From Bacteroidota bacterium (GTDB taxonomy: Bacteria > Bacteroidota > Bacteroidia > Cytophagales > Spirosomataceae), in the NCBI GenBank assembly GCA_020161355.1, contig JAIUOF010000001.1, positions 248,001-312,000 of the forward strand: a stretch of DNA of 64,000 nt, written 5' to 3'. The translations under genes and the position numbers were made by a program. Under the pieces are notes generated by a model that saw only the letters and a list, made by a program, of their open reading frames with translations, was not told the DNA's origin and made no database searches. Positions 44,684-54,009 of the stretch are shown here, in pieces. The first letter of the stretch is position 1. Each line of letters opens with the position of its first letter.

Positions 44684-46228
44684 TTGCAAAAATTTTACCC
44701 AACTTTCTTTGGATGTCCCTTTCAATACTCTGGGGAATTTATGTTGGCCACCCATTTTATTATTTTCTTTCATCCAATCATAAAAATAGGCAGTTTCTAA
44801 AACTGAAACTTTCAAATTGCTTAATGCGTGAGCCCGCTCAACTACATAATCGTCATTAAGAATTTTCAGAAATTCATCTATTTTGTTGCCTATTTCGCTG
44901 CCATCCAGATCTTTAGCATCGGTGCCTATAAACCAGTGATGCCCAAAACCTTTTTCAGTTTTAAACGACATCACCGCAAATTCATTGATTTCAATTTGTT
45001 TCTCTTTCGCCAGTAGTTTGATGGCCTGGTTCATGTTGTCAACCGAAAGATGCTCGCCACAGACGCTCAAAAAATGTTTGGTTCTGCCCGTAATCTGAAT
45101 GAGACCCTCGTTGGCATTATTAAATTTGATGGTATCACCAATTAAATATCTCCAGGCACCGGAACAGGTACTCAACAGCAAAGCATAATCTTTGTTTTCC
45201 TTTATTTCTGAAAGACTTAAGACTTTAGCTTTGGAATTCATCTCTCCTTCGTTGTTGAAATTATCGTCATTAAATTCCACAAACTCGAAGTAAATTCCGC
45301 CATTGGTTACCAGACGGAGACTTTCATTGGGATGGGTCTGGTAGGCAATAAATCCCTCAGAGGCAAGGTAAGTCTCAATAAAGTAAAATGGTTTTTCGGG
45401 GTTCAGGATTTTTTTAAAACTTTCCAAATATGGTTCTATCGATACACCTCCCCAACCAAAAGAAATAAGGTTGGGCCATATTTCATGGATGTCTTTTACA
45501 TTGTAATGCTTCACTATGCGTTCAAACAATAATAGTATCCATGCAGGCACACCGGCCACAAACGAAATGTCCCAAGTAGGGGCTTGCTCTACTATTTTAC
45601 TTAACTTGGTTTCCCAGTTCTTCTCCCTGCTTATTTTTTTGCCAGGCTTATAAAATGTTTCAAACCAAAAAGGTACTTTTCCTGATGTAATGCCGCTGAG
45701 ATCCCCTTCAAAGTGGTTGTCACAATGATTGAGCTCGGTGCTTCCACCAAATAGAAGGTAACCTTTGGAATAACTTTCCGCTGGGATTTCCGTGAAATTA
45801 GCCAGAGAAATTATCTGGTTGATGCTGGTTTTGTGAATGGACTTAATCATGGCTTTAGTTACAGGAATCGCCTTTGATGACGCATCTGAAGTGCCTGAAC
45901 TCAAAGCAAAATATTTCGTTTTTCCCGGCCAGGTGATGTTGGCTTTTCCCTCCCGGGATTTAAACCACCAGTTTTGGTACATACTTTCATAATTGTGAAC
46001 CGGCACCAATTTGCTAAAAGATTGTCTGAGCTCTTTTCCCGACTTATTTTTTAATATTTTCCTGAAGTTATAATAGCTGCCAAATTCTGTGTCAGAGGCC
46101 TTTTTGAGTAATCTTCGCAATACTATTTCCTGCTGCTTTTGAATGGACCTGATTCTGGTTGATTTTACAATATTGGCAATCTTTAATCCAGACTTAATGG
46201 CTATTCCTGATATTTTCATAATTAACAT
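44666..46228 (-). CDS. GH3 auxin-responsive promoter family protein
   Basis: A 520-residue GH3-like acyl-adenylate enzyme. YFALSSGTSDASSKAIPVT is the phosphate-binding loop, FIETYLASEGFIAYQ the adenine-side motif, and YALLLSTCSGAWRYLIGDTIKF the conserved GH3 segment. Plant GH3 enzymes join amino acids to acyl acids; the bacterial ones are mostly uncharacterised but common in Bacteroidota. An alternative start at 46219 (MKISGIAIKSG) would remove three residues. Confidence 0.88.
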   Translation of the reverse strand: MLIMKISGIAIKSGLKIANIVKSTRIRSIQKQQEIVLRRLLKKASDTEFGSYYNFRKILKNKSGKELRQSFSKLVPVHNYESMYQNWWFKSREGKANITWPGKTKYFALSSGTSDASSKAIPVTKAMIKSIHKTSINQIISLANFTEIPAESYSKGYLLFGGSTELNHCDNHFEGDLSGITSGKVPFWFETFYKPGKKISREKNWETKLSKIVEQAPTWDISFVAGVPAWILLLFERIVKHYNVKDIHEIWPNLISFGWGGVSIEPYLESFKKILNPEKPFYFIETYLASEGFIAYQTHPNESLRLVTNGGIYFEFVEFNDDNFNNEGEMNSKAKVLSLSEIKENKDYALLLSTCSGAWRYLIGDTIKFNNANEGLIQITGRTKHFLSVCGEHLSVDNMNQAIKLLAKEKQIEINEFAVMSFKTEKGFGHHWFIGTDAKDLDGSEIGNKIDEFLKILNDDYVVERAHALSNLKVSVLETAYFYDWMKENNKMGGQHKFPRVLKGTSKESWVKFLQSNQKL

Positions 46229-46351
46229 AACTTATTACAAAATTACGATTTTTAATATTAAGAGAATGTTAAAAAAATAATTCATAGGCGGCATTAGCAC
46301 CTGATTTAACCATTTGATAATAATTAAGATACACTGTGTTAATATCTTATT

Positions 46352-47185
46352 TTGATTTTTGTAAAAAAACAGCCGTTGAAATATAAATATAAAACCATAG
46401 TAATGTCTGATTTGCACCTGGGTTCAGGCGGGGCAAAAGCAGTGGAAGCCACCGAGTTTCTAAAAATTAATACCTGCGAAAGGCTGGTGCTCAATGGTGA
46501 CATCATTGATGCCTGGCAGTTGAAAAAATATGGTTCGTGGAAAAAAGCACATACCGGTTTTTTCAGGGTGGTTTTGAAAATGATGGAAAAACTGGATACT
46601 AAAGTGTATTATATCAGGGGCAACCATGACGATTTTCTGGACCAAGTGTTGCCATTGCTAGTAGGGAAAAATTTTCAGATCAGGCGGGACATGATATTGA
46701 AATCCAAAAATCGTAAATTCCTTATAACCCACGGCGATATATTTGACTCGGTGACCTCAAAGATGAAATGGCTCGCACATTTGGGCGACTATGGCTATAC
46801 TTTTTTGCTTTGGCTCAATAAATTTTACAATAAATACCGCACTTTCAGGGGCTTACCTTATTATTCGCTTTCACAATCTATCAAACAAAAAGTAAAAGCA
46901 GCAGTGAATTTTGTTTCAGATTTTGAAGAAAAATTGGCCGAACTCGCCCGATCAAAAAACTGTGACGGGGTAATCTGCGGGCATATTCATCAACCGGCCA
47001 TGAAAGAAATCGACGGAATCATTTATATGAATTCGGGTGATTGGGTCGAAACGATGTCGGCATTGGTAGAAGACTTCTCCGGCAACTGGGACATCCTGTA
47101 TTTTCATCAGGAAAAACCTTCAGAAAAATTAAAAGAAGCATTTAATAAAGAATTGATTTATGGTTCAACAATAATGGCATCTTGA
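46352..47185 (+). CDS. Metallophosphoesterase, UDP-2,3-diacylglucosamine diphosphatase-like
   Basis: A 277-residue calcineurin-like phosphoesterase. The five metal-binding blocks are visible: SDLHLGSGGAKAVE, NGDIIDAW, RGNHDDFLD, THGDIFDS and CGHIHQPAM. This layout fits the LpxH-like / YbbF group rather than protein phosphatases. The best start is TTG at 46352, because an in-frame stop lies 12 bp upstream and no ATG precedes the first motif closely enough. It is 1 bp from the following glycosyltransferase gene, so the pair likely acts on a surface lipid or glycan. Confidence 0.85.
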   Translation: MIFVKKQPLKYKYKTIVMSDLHLGSGGAKAVEATEFLKINTCERLVLNGDIIDAWQLKKYGSWKKAHTGFFRVVLKMMEKLDTKVYYIRGNHDDFLDQVLPLLVGKNFQIRRDMILKSKNRKFLITHGDIFDSVTSKMKWLAHLGDYGYTFLLWLNKFYNKYRTFRGLPYYSLSQSIKQKVKAAVNFVSDFEEKLAELARSKNCDGVICGHIHQPAMKEIDGIIYMNSGDWVETMSALVEDFSGNWDILYFHQEKPSEKLKEAFNKELIYGSTIMAS

Positions 47186-47186
47186 T

Positions 47187-48284
47187 ATGAAAATAGGATT
47201 TATAATACAAGGAGAGGGCAGGGGACATCAAACCCAGGCGGTTGCTTTATCGGAAATTCTGGTTAAAAATGGTCATAATGTGGTATTCGCACTTGTAGGC
47301 ACATCAGATTTGAATAAACAACCGGTGCTTTTAAATAACTGTCCTAATTTTGAGGTTTTACCTTTTTTAAGTCCTGCTTTGGCTTATAATCACAAAACCA
47401 GCGAATTGAGCATATTCAAAACCATTACGAAATCGATTCCGAGAGTTGCCAAATATCTGAATAGCCTAAAGTTGATAAAAAGTATGGTTGAAACTCATCA
47501 ACCAGATGTTCTTATCAATTTTTACGATTTTTTGGGTGGAATTTATTCTGGTTTTTTAAATCGCTTCGATGTGCCTGTGGTATGTGTGGGTCATCAGTAT
47601 CTTTTGCTCAACAGTGTGTTTGAATATCCACAAAATCAGAGGCTAGATCGCTTTTTTGTGAATTTTAATACTAAAATTACTTCATTGAAGGCAAACAAGA
47701 TGCTGGCATTGTCGTTCAGGAAGTTTTGGTCTGAAAAAAATATTCATACCGTACCTCCATTGTTAAGGTCGGAGCTAAGACACCAGGAAGTGAGCCAGGA
47801 GAATTTTATATTGGTGTATGTGACACAGGCAGAGTTGATTACGAAGGTCATAGCCCAGTGTGAAATGTTTTCTCATGAAAATTTCGAAATGTTTGTGGAC
47901 TTAAAATCCGAAATAAAGCTTCCTGCTAATTTAAAAATTAATCCAATCTCCAATCGCATGTTTTTGGAAAGGATGGCAGCCTGTAAAGGCCTGATTAGCA
48001 CGGCAGGCTTTGAGTCGGTATGTGAGGCTATGTATCTGAGCAAACCAGTGATGATGGTTCCTGTAAAAAATCACTATGAGCAAAAGTGCAATGCCTTTGA
48101 CGGGGAGCTTTCGGGAGCTGGTTTTTATTCTGAACACCTGGATTTTGGAAAGTTTGTGGACTATCTGGAATTTGGAGAATATCAAAATAAAAACCACAGG
48201 AATTGGTTTGATCAGGCTGAAAAGATTTTTTTGAATGAGCTGGAAAGCCTTGCGAAAAGGGAAAACACATTGTCTCACCAATAG
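47187..48284 (+). CDS. Glycosyltransferase (GT-B fold)
   Basis: A 365-residue GT-B protein. The N-terminal loop GFIIQGEGRGHQTQAVALSE resembles MurG/MGT and MJ1255-type transferases. The C-terminal donor site shows ACKGLISTAGFESVCEAMYL and KPVMMVPVKNHYEQKCNA, which is typical of the family. Donor and acceptor are unknown. It directly follows the LpxH-like phosphoesterase on the same transcript, which suggests a membrane glycolipid pathway. Confidence 0.82.
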   Translation: MKIGFIIQGEGRGHQTQAVALSEILVKNGHNVVFALVGTSDLNKQPVLLNNCPNFEVLPFLSPALAYNHKTSELSIFKTITKSIPRVAKYLNSLKLIKSMVETHQPDVLINFYDFLGGIYSGFLNRFDVPVVCVGHQYLLLNSVFEYPQNQRLDRFFVNFNTKITSLKANKMLALSFRKFWSEKNIHTVPPLLRSELRHQEVSQENFILVYVTQAELITKVIAQCEMFSHENFEMFVDLKSEIKLPANLKINPISNRMFLERMAACKGLISTAGFESVCEAMYLSKPVMMVPVKNHYEQKCNAFDGELSGAGFYSEHLDFGKFVDYLEFGEYQNKNHRNWFDQAEKIFLNELESLAKRENTLSHQ

Positions 48285-48369
48285 TATTTTATCATGTAAA
48301 TTTTAATAGTCTTTAGGCCTGGAAATTCTCAAAAAGTAATTTGAATTTTTGATTTCTCTTTATATAAAA

Positions 48370-48427
48370 TCCGGGAATAAAGCTCATTGATGGGATAAAA
48401 ATCTGCATCAATTAATTGAATCCCGGA
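48370..48427. other. Long nested hairpin between convergent genes
   Basis: An outer 7-bp GC-rich stem (48370-48376 with 48421-48427) encloses a second 7-bp stem (48386-48392 with 48406-48412) and an inner GAT/ATC pair with an AAAA loop. There is no T-run, so it is not a standard terminator. It lies between the glycosyltransferase end and the end of the minus-strand hypothetical gene. Confidence 0.55.
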
Positions 48428-48468
48428 GTAATTTGTTTAATTGAGTCTAGGTGTTTTTATTCAAAAAC

Positions 48469-49098
48469 TTACTGCAGTTTACCCTTTACATCAAAGCGTA
48501 CTCTTTTCCCTTTTTTTAAATTTTGGCCGTCTATTATCTGATCATTTGACAAAGTACATTCCTTCAGTTGGCCATTTTGATGTAAAATAATATTATTGAA
48601 AACGCCTCCTTTACAAGCAATTTTGCCTACGAAGATATTGCGATTAGAATAAAAAGATTCCAGTTTTCCATCAGGGTAAAACGAAGTCTGTATTCCTTTA
48701 GCACCACCACTGCCCATACAATTGTAGCCCTGAATTTTGGTTTCGGTTGGAAATGCACAAATAACCCCGTCCTTTTTAAACCTTATCCATGCATTTTCAG
48801 GATATACAAAATTATGTATAGATGCTTTTTTCTGGAGTTTAAACAAAACAGGTTTCCAGTCTTTTGAAAAATGTACCCAGTCAGCTGTACAAGAAAAGCC
48901 TTGGATCACAGTTGGTTTTTTTAGATAACCAATGATTACTGTGGTGTCATTCTTATTGAGTCCATATCTGATTTTCGAAAATTCTATATTATGAATTTTG
49001 GCATTATATTGCCAGGGAGAATACTGAGCCCGAGTGTTTGTGCGATTGGAGAGTATAAATATCATTACCAATCCAACCAGAAAAGAATTTGTTTTCAT
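48469..49098 (-). CDS. Secreted hypothetical protein
   Basis: A 209-residue protein with a signal peptide (about 1-24, ending NTRAQ). I recognise no named domain. The body has repeated short strands of the form GYLKKPTVIQGFSCTADWVHF, and later SFYPDGKLESFYSNRN and ILHQNGQLKECTLSNDQ. This 'xxGKLxxxxL' pattern resembles MORN or toxin/antitoxin YwqK-like repeats. Paired cysteines suggest disulfides in the periplasm or outside the cell. Confidence 0.7.
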   Translation of the reverse strand: MKTNSFLVGLVMIFILSNRTNTRAQYSPWQYNAKIHNIEFSKIRYGLNKNDTTVIIGYLKKPTVIQGFSCTADWVHFSKDWKPVLFKLQKKASIHNFVYPENAWIRFKKDGVICAFPTETKIQGYNCMGSGGAKGIQTSFYPDGKLESFYSNRNIFVGKIACKGGVFNNIILHQNGQLKECTLSNDQIIDGQNLKKGKRVRFDVKGKLQ

Positions 49099-49407
49099 TA
49101 TTTAAAAAAATTAAATAAACCGAAACACTTATTTTTAACCTTAATTCGAAACTTTAGTTAAATCTTCCTTAGATTTTTGATTATTTTCTAAAAAAAACAT
49201 CAAAATAGAAAAAATAAGTATCTTCTGTTTTTGATTATAAATCTAAGTTAAGTATTTGATAATTAACCTAAAATCTGTTTTATTTGAGACTGTAAAAAGC
49301 TGGTTTGATAGGTTTTTTTTTAATATAATTGGTTTTTCTTTTCTCAATAATTTGTCTGTTTGATATTATGGATCATATTCTGAAAGATTAGTAAACCCTT
49401 CTCTTTG
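49099..49407. other. AT-rich intergenic region
   Basis: About 310 bp, very AT-rich, with no open reading frame or repeat that I could support. It should hold the promoter of the secreted hypothetical gene. Confidence 0.4.
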
Positions 49408-50082
49408 TCAATATTCTATATCCTGCGTCAATTCTGCGGCAGATGCAATTAATATTTTAATGTCATTAAGGCCGATGGCACCTTTAAAAATCTTTTTTTC
49501 TTTGATCATCCGATTTATCCGGTCATGCAAATCATTGGGGTCGGAAGAAACAACTTTCTCAACAGTATCCACGCCCAAATCGTAGAGCATTTGGGCATAA
49601 GTGACCCCAACCCACTTAATTCTTGACAAATCGGACAATTTGGTTAAAGTTAAGATGTCTTTTAAATCAACTCCTGTAGCTTGGGATAAATTTTCTCTAT
49701 CAGATTTAGTTTGTACTTTGTTGTATAGTTTTTCAGTATTTGTGATTCCCGCTTTTTCTAGATTGTTGATGATCTCAGGGCTTATGGATACAAATTCCGC
49801 CAGTTTATTGGGTTTTGGAAGCGTGCTGTTTAATTCTCTCAAAAGGATAGTTAGGTAATCACCGGCAAACACATCCTGCTTAGAAAGTTGACTAAACGTG
49901 TCTTTTTTCTTGAGTAATTGCATCAAGTCTTTCACATTGCTGATCCCCAAAGTTTTGAAATAGGTAAATCGTTCCTCCAGTTTTTCTTTAAGTAAAATTC
50001 TGCTGGGCGGCAAGTAGGCAGATTCCAGTTTCAACCGATAATCATCAATCGAAAGTTTTTCTAAGTCAATGTAGTAGCCCAT
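49408..50082 (-). CDS. DUF4332 helix-hairpin-helix protein
   Basis: A 224-residue cytoplasmic protein of the DUF4332 type. It has two repeats of helix-hairpin-helix-like units: YFKTLGISNVKDLMQLLKKK in the first half and LEKAGITNTEKLYNKV plus RIKWVGVTYAQMLYDLGVDTVEKV in the second. Such units often bind DNA non-specifically, but the role of DUF4332 proteins is unknown. No partner gene is close. Confidence 0.82.
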   Translation of the reverse strand: MGYYIDLEKLSIDDYRLKLESAYLPPSRILLKEKLEERFTYFKTLGISNVKDLMQLLKKKDTFSQLSKQDVFAGDYLTILLRELNSTLPKPNKLAEFVSISPEIINNLEKAGITNTEKLYNKVQTKSDRENLSQATGVDLKDILTLTKLSDLSRIKWVGVTYAQMLYDLGVDTVEKVVSSDPNDLHDRINRMIKEKKIFKGAIGLNDIKILIASAAELTQDIEY

Positions 50083-50187
50083 TTTTCAATCTGTTTTACA
50101 TATAAATTTCTTAAATTTTTGGTAAAAAGAAAAATCAAAAATTGTAACTTATGATTTGGTTAAGCTTTGTGCTTTACCTAAAATAAA

Positions 50188-50375
50188 TCATTCAAAATGT
50201 GATGACTTTTTCATGATGGAGTCACCATCGTAAAAAACAGAAGCTTTTGAGCCTCTGTTGCTGGCCGTCAAGGTAATACGGCAATTGAGTTTAGGGTCGG
50301 GGCCGGGCTTTTTGCAGGAAATTAAAATCAACCATACCACAAATAGCGTCAGATTTCTTAAATATTTTTTGGATT
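50188..50375 (-). pseudogene. Small lipoprotein frame without a normal start codon
   Basis: The minus-strand frame reads KKYLRNLTLFVVWLILISCK, a good lipoprotein signal with lipobox LISC, then about 40 residues to a stop at 50190-50188. An in-frame TAA lies about seven codons upstream and no ATG, and only an internal GTG or TTG, lies between. The frame may be a decayed gene that lost its ATG, or it may use a rare start such as CTG. No family is recognised. Confidence 0.4.
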
Positions 50376-50543
50376 TTTGTTTTTACAAAATTGCAAAGAA
50401 ATTCAGATAGTTTGCCTCGGAAATTTGTTATTTTAAGAATTAAATATTTCTATAAGTTTATTCAATTATGAGTAAAAAAAAATAAATTCCAAATAAATTC
50501 AGTTTTTACAGACATATATCAATAGTTGAGATTTACTCACAAT
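50376..50543. other. Intergenic segment
   Basis: About 170 bp without recognisable features between the lipoprotein remnant and the GH35-like gene. Together with the remnant it fills the 460-bp gap between the flanking genes. Confidence 0.4.
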
Positions 50544-52169
50544 CTACTCATAATCATACAGTTCCAGCCTCTGGATAGAATAATCTCCGTGACTTATCCT
50601 GATATGGCGGCCCTGGTGCGTTTGATCTCCATTGAGATGTCTGATTACTTTCCAGTCTCCGTTTTCGAAAACGCCCTCTTCATTTTTTAAAATGCCCACT
50701 GTCTTTTCTCTTTTCTTCCAATTTTTGAAAGTAACCACGATACCCGAGCCGGCAATATAGAATTCATTTTTACCGGTTTGAATAATCAATGCACCACCTG
50801 AATCCCATTCCGATTTGGTGGCTCCGGCTTCCCAACCCAGACTGTAGCTGTTTTTAAAAGAAAACTCATAATCACCCAATACCACAGTGGAAAGCACCTT
50901 GTCTTTTTCCAGTAAAACGCCATCAATCATACCCTGGCCGCGATATTGGGCGAGCATCGGGCTCAGTTGATTGATCAGGTGATAGGCTTTTCCTATTTCT
51001 TCTTTTTCGGGATTGGGTGTAGATTCTATGGAAAAGGGTGAAAAACCGATAGCCCCGTAGTGCCCTATGGCAAACAAAGCCTTGGCTGCCACTGTGGCAT
51101 CAAAACGATGCTCAGGCACAAACAAGGTGTTCTCTTGCCTTATATAAAGATTGCACCAGTGCTCAAAATCAGGGGTATAAAAGTCGGGAGAAAGGAAATC
51201 AATCGCAGGGGCTCCCGCTTTCCAGATATCCATAAGATGGGGTAAAGGGCCCGCACTCGGGTATTCTCCCGGTACTTTTCCGGCTCTGATTAATGCCGCG
51301 TTTACAAACATGGGCAAAGGATAAGCAGCCTTTCCTGCTTCTGCCAATTTTCCGGTGAATTTTGCAAAATACCAGGCCATAAATAATTCGTCGGTGCGGT
51401 AACCCTCGCCAAATACTTCATTCCAATTCCCTTTGGTTTTAAATCCATTTTTCCGCCATATATTCAAAAATTCAGGCACTAAATTTTCTTTGTTCTTTTT
51501 GAGATAATCGGTCAATTCGGCAGGAACGTCTTTCATAAAAAGCTCGTTGGCCAGCAGATGATAATCTCTTGCTGAAGGCAACATGCCGATTTCGTTCTCA
51601 GGCTGTACCATAATCACGGTTTGTGCCTTTCCGTCAAAGGTTTTCAGATGCTTCATCAAAGTGGTAAAGGCTCTGATGTCGGCCTGAAGATTATTTTCAC
51701 TGAAAGGTGTCAAAATCTCCTGACTTTGGCCTTTTTCGTCTTTGGCTCTGGGATATTTGGTCTGATTTTGTTTGATCCAAGCCGGCACATGACTGGACAT
51801 ACTGTTTTTCCAGGAACCAAACCATAGTAAAACTAACTTAATTTCCTGCCTTCTTGCTTCAAGAATGAGCTCGTCAAGTAAATCGAATTCGAATTGACCC
51901 TCTTTAGGCTCGATGAGTTCCCAATAGACCGGTGCGAGAATGGTGTTGAGATTCATTTGCTTAACCTTAGGCCATATTGGCTTCATGTATTCCGTTCCTG
52001 TAAAAGAAGAATTGCCCAGCTCTCCAGCCAAAACAAGGAATGGCTTGCCTTCTACCACCAGAAATCTTTGATTCCCTTTGCCCTCCAAATGAGGAATACT
52101 ATTTTGAGCATAAACCTTTTGGGCAAATACTGAAATCAGGAATAAGAGGTTTATGATTAATTTTTTCAT
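50544..52169 (-). CDS. GH35-like beta-galactosidase with DUF5597-type domain
   Basis: A 541-residue secreted glycosidase. Signal peptide MKKLIINLLFLISVFAQKVYA, then a TIM barrel with NTILAPVYWELIEPKEGQFEF, the probable acid/base glutamate in VQPENEIGML and a later FVPEHRFD that may hold the nucleophile. The last about 150 residues are a beta domain of the DUF5597 type. I prefer the start at 52169, where the signal peptide begins, over 52193. It should remove galactose-like residues from plant or algal polysaccharides. Confidence 0.85.
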   Translation of the reverse strand: MKKLIINLLFLISVFAQKVYAQNSIPHLEGKGNQRFLVVEGKPFLVLAGELGNSSFTGTEYMKPIWPKVKQMNLNTILAPVYWELIEPKEGQFEFDLLDELILEARRQEIKLVLLWFGSWKNSMSSHVPAWIKQNQTKYPRAKDEKGQSQEILTPFSENNLQADIRAFTTLMKHLKTFDGKAQTVIMVQPENEIGMLPSARDYHLLANELFMKDVPAELTDYLKKNKENLVPEFLNIWRKNGFKTKGNWNEVFGEGYRTDELFMAWYFAKFTGKLAEAGKAAYPLPMFVNAALIRAGKVPGEYPSAGPLPHLMDIWKAGAPAIDFLSPDFYTPDFEHWCNLYIRQENTLFVPEHRFDATVAAKALFAIGHYGAIGFSPFSIESTPNPEKEEIGKAYHLINQLSPMLAQYRGQGMIDGVLLEKDKVLSTVVLGDYEFSFKNSYSLGWEAGATKSEWDSGGALIIQTGKNEFYIAGSGIVVTFKNWKKREKTVGILKNEEGVFENGDWKVIRHLNGDQTHQGRHIRISHGDYSIQRLELYDYE

Positions 52170-52367
52170 GAAAGATAGATTACTTTGATCCATTCTGTGT
52201 TTAGTTCTTAGCTCAGACTTTGGCCAATAGCACCTAACACAAGGCTCACAATTTACGAATAATTTGATTTGTAAATAAATTTTTGATTTTCCAATGGAGA
52301 GAAAATAATCGAAGATTCTTTTTCATATTACGTTCTAACTTTTTTTGGGGAAGAAGCAAATATACTT

Positions 52368-52730
52368 TCACCACTGCTGAAAAACAATACAGACCTGATC
52401 ATCTCTCAGGGCAAATTCTCTGGCACCCCAGGGGCGAAGCGTCACTATTTTTAGATTGGGATGAAGATATTCCGGATGTGACCTAGAAACCTTTTCATAA
52501 ACCTCTTCAATGTTTTTGGTGACTATCCTAAATTCGGGATTATGCTCTTTGGCCAGTGGGGCATGTTGGAACAGATAAATGCTCAAGCCATCTTTATTGA
52601 GTACACAAAAAGGCTCTTTGGCACTCAACTCACTATGACCAATCTCAAAGCCAAGGCAATTGACGAACATTTTCAAGCCATCGTTGATATTCTCATAATA
52701 CACATTGGGGACTAATTGGTCGTATTTCAT
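52368..52730 (-). CDS. VOC family protein (glyoxalase/bleomycin resistance-like)
   Basis: A 120-residue single-domain vicinal oxygen chelate protein. It begins QLVPNVYYENINDGLKMFVN and ends with RPWGAREFALRDDQVCIVFQQW, the usual pattern of bleomycin-resistance and glyoxalase-like proteins. Small ligand binding or metal-dependent catalysis is expected; the substrate is unknown. It is monocistronic, 108 bp downstream of the AlkZ-like gene. Confidence 0.8.
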   Translation of the reverse strand: MKYDQLVPNVYYENINDGLKMFVNCLGFEIGHSELSAKEPFCVLNKDGLSIYLFQHAPLAKEHNPEFRIVTKNIEEVYEKVSRSHPEYLHPNLKIVTLRPWGAREFALRDDQVCIVFQQW

Positions 52731-52837
52731 AGTTTTAAAATTAGGGTTTATGAGTCAGGTATTACAAACAATACCAGGTTACGTCAAATTTTATTTTTTC
52801 CAATAAACTAACTGCAATCTTTCAAAAATTTGGGTCT

Positions 52838-53875
52838 TCAAATATTAAATCTATTAAACCGCCTCAACAGTTCCTCTGTGATTTTCCTGCTCAATGGCTT
52901 TTGATTAGAAAATGCTGAGATTTTTACAAATGGATTTTTCTTTATTTTTCGCCAGGTACCCACAATTTCATTATCAACCATTACGATGGGCTTAAAAATA
53001 CCGTTTCCGGTTTCGGAGCTGTCGAGTCCGGTGGGTAAAACGATGTTTCTGCCTTCAGAATAGCCCACCGTATATTCATCAAAGCAGGGGAGCAGACCGC
53101 TAACCGGGATATTAGGTATTGTATTTTGGGGTTCAAAATAGTAATATCTTAAGCCTTCCAGGTCGAAATGCAGGAGATCATTGCCCATTGCACTTATTCC
53201 CGCTTTTGCATCGCTCAGGCTCATGCCACTCCACCAGGCAAAATCTTTCAAAGTGGCAGGACCTCGGGAAAAATAATATTTCCGGGCGAGTTTTTCGATG
53301 GCTTCGGCTTGGGTTAATGCTTCACCGACCGGGATTTTCTTTTCAAAAAGAGAGTAAGTGTTTTTTTTGATCCCATTGCATAGCAACATTTCCAATTCTG
53401 CTCTGATGAGGATCTGGGTGGCGAGTAAATTGCTGACTTCAATGTGCTGTTTCGCCAAACCAGCCATTATATCCTCTTTGGAAAGATTGTCGGCATCCCT
53501 AAATTGATGTTCGATGATTTTCCATACTTTCAGAAAGAGTTCACGACTCAGACCTTCCTTTTTATCATTGTATTGGGTGATTTTTTTTACATAGGGTGCT
53601 GAAAGCTCCATCATCCACCGGAGGTCGGCACGATGCACCCAATGCCAGGTGGGCCGTAAAATGTGCGTCCTAACCATTTCTCCCGAAATGATGCAGTTTT
53701 CTACGGCAGATTTTTCCAAACTTTTTGTCCGTAATGCCACCGCCCAAAGAGCCATGCCATAGTCCTGAGCCTGCATGGCACCAAAATGTGCCACCACATC
53801 TTCCGGTTTATCAAAACCCGGAACTGACAGCCGCTGATTGGCCAACCGCAGCCTGATTATTTCTTCACGGTTCAT
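52838..53875 (-). CDS. Winged-helix DNA glycosylase, AlkZ/YcaQ-like
   Basis: A 345-residue protein of the winged-helix DNA-binding (HTH_42) family that includes the DNA glycosylases AlkZ and YcaQ. Residues 34-38 read MQAQD, giving the catalytic Q-x-Q motif (Gln35, Gln37) seen in AlkZ-type enzymes rather than the Q-x-D of YcaQ. VRTHILRPTWHWVH follows, as in the family. Streptomyces AlkZ unhooks azinomycin interstrand crosslinks, so repair of bulky alkylation damage is plausible here. It is not next to a biosynthetic cluster. Confidence 0.82.
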   Translation of the reverse strand: MNREEIIRLRLANQRLSVPGFDKPEDVVAHFGAMQAQDYGMALWAVALRTKSLEKSAVENCIISGEMVRTHILRPTWHWVHRADLRWMMELSAPYVKKITQYNDKKEGLSRELFLKVWKIIEHQFRDADNLSKEDIMAGLAKQHIEVSNLLATQILIRAELEMLLCNGIKKNTYSLFEKKIPVGEALTQAEAIEKLARKYYFSRGPATLKDFAWWSGMSLSDAKAGISAMGNDLLHFDLEGLRYYYFEPQNTIPNIPVSGLLPCFDEYTVGYSEGRNIVLPTGLDSSETGNGIFKPIVMVDNEIVGTWRKIKKNPFVKISAFSNQKPLSRKITEELLRRFNRFNI

Positions 53876-54009
53876 GGGTAATTTTTAGTGTGGTTAAAAA
53901 TAGTTGAAAATTTTGGAATGGAAAGAATCCCGCCTGTCTGTTGATTACAAAAATACATTAAAACCTCGGGATGCTTTCCTTAGAGGCATCCCGAAGAGTA
54001 TATTTGATC

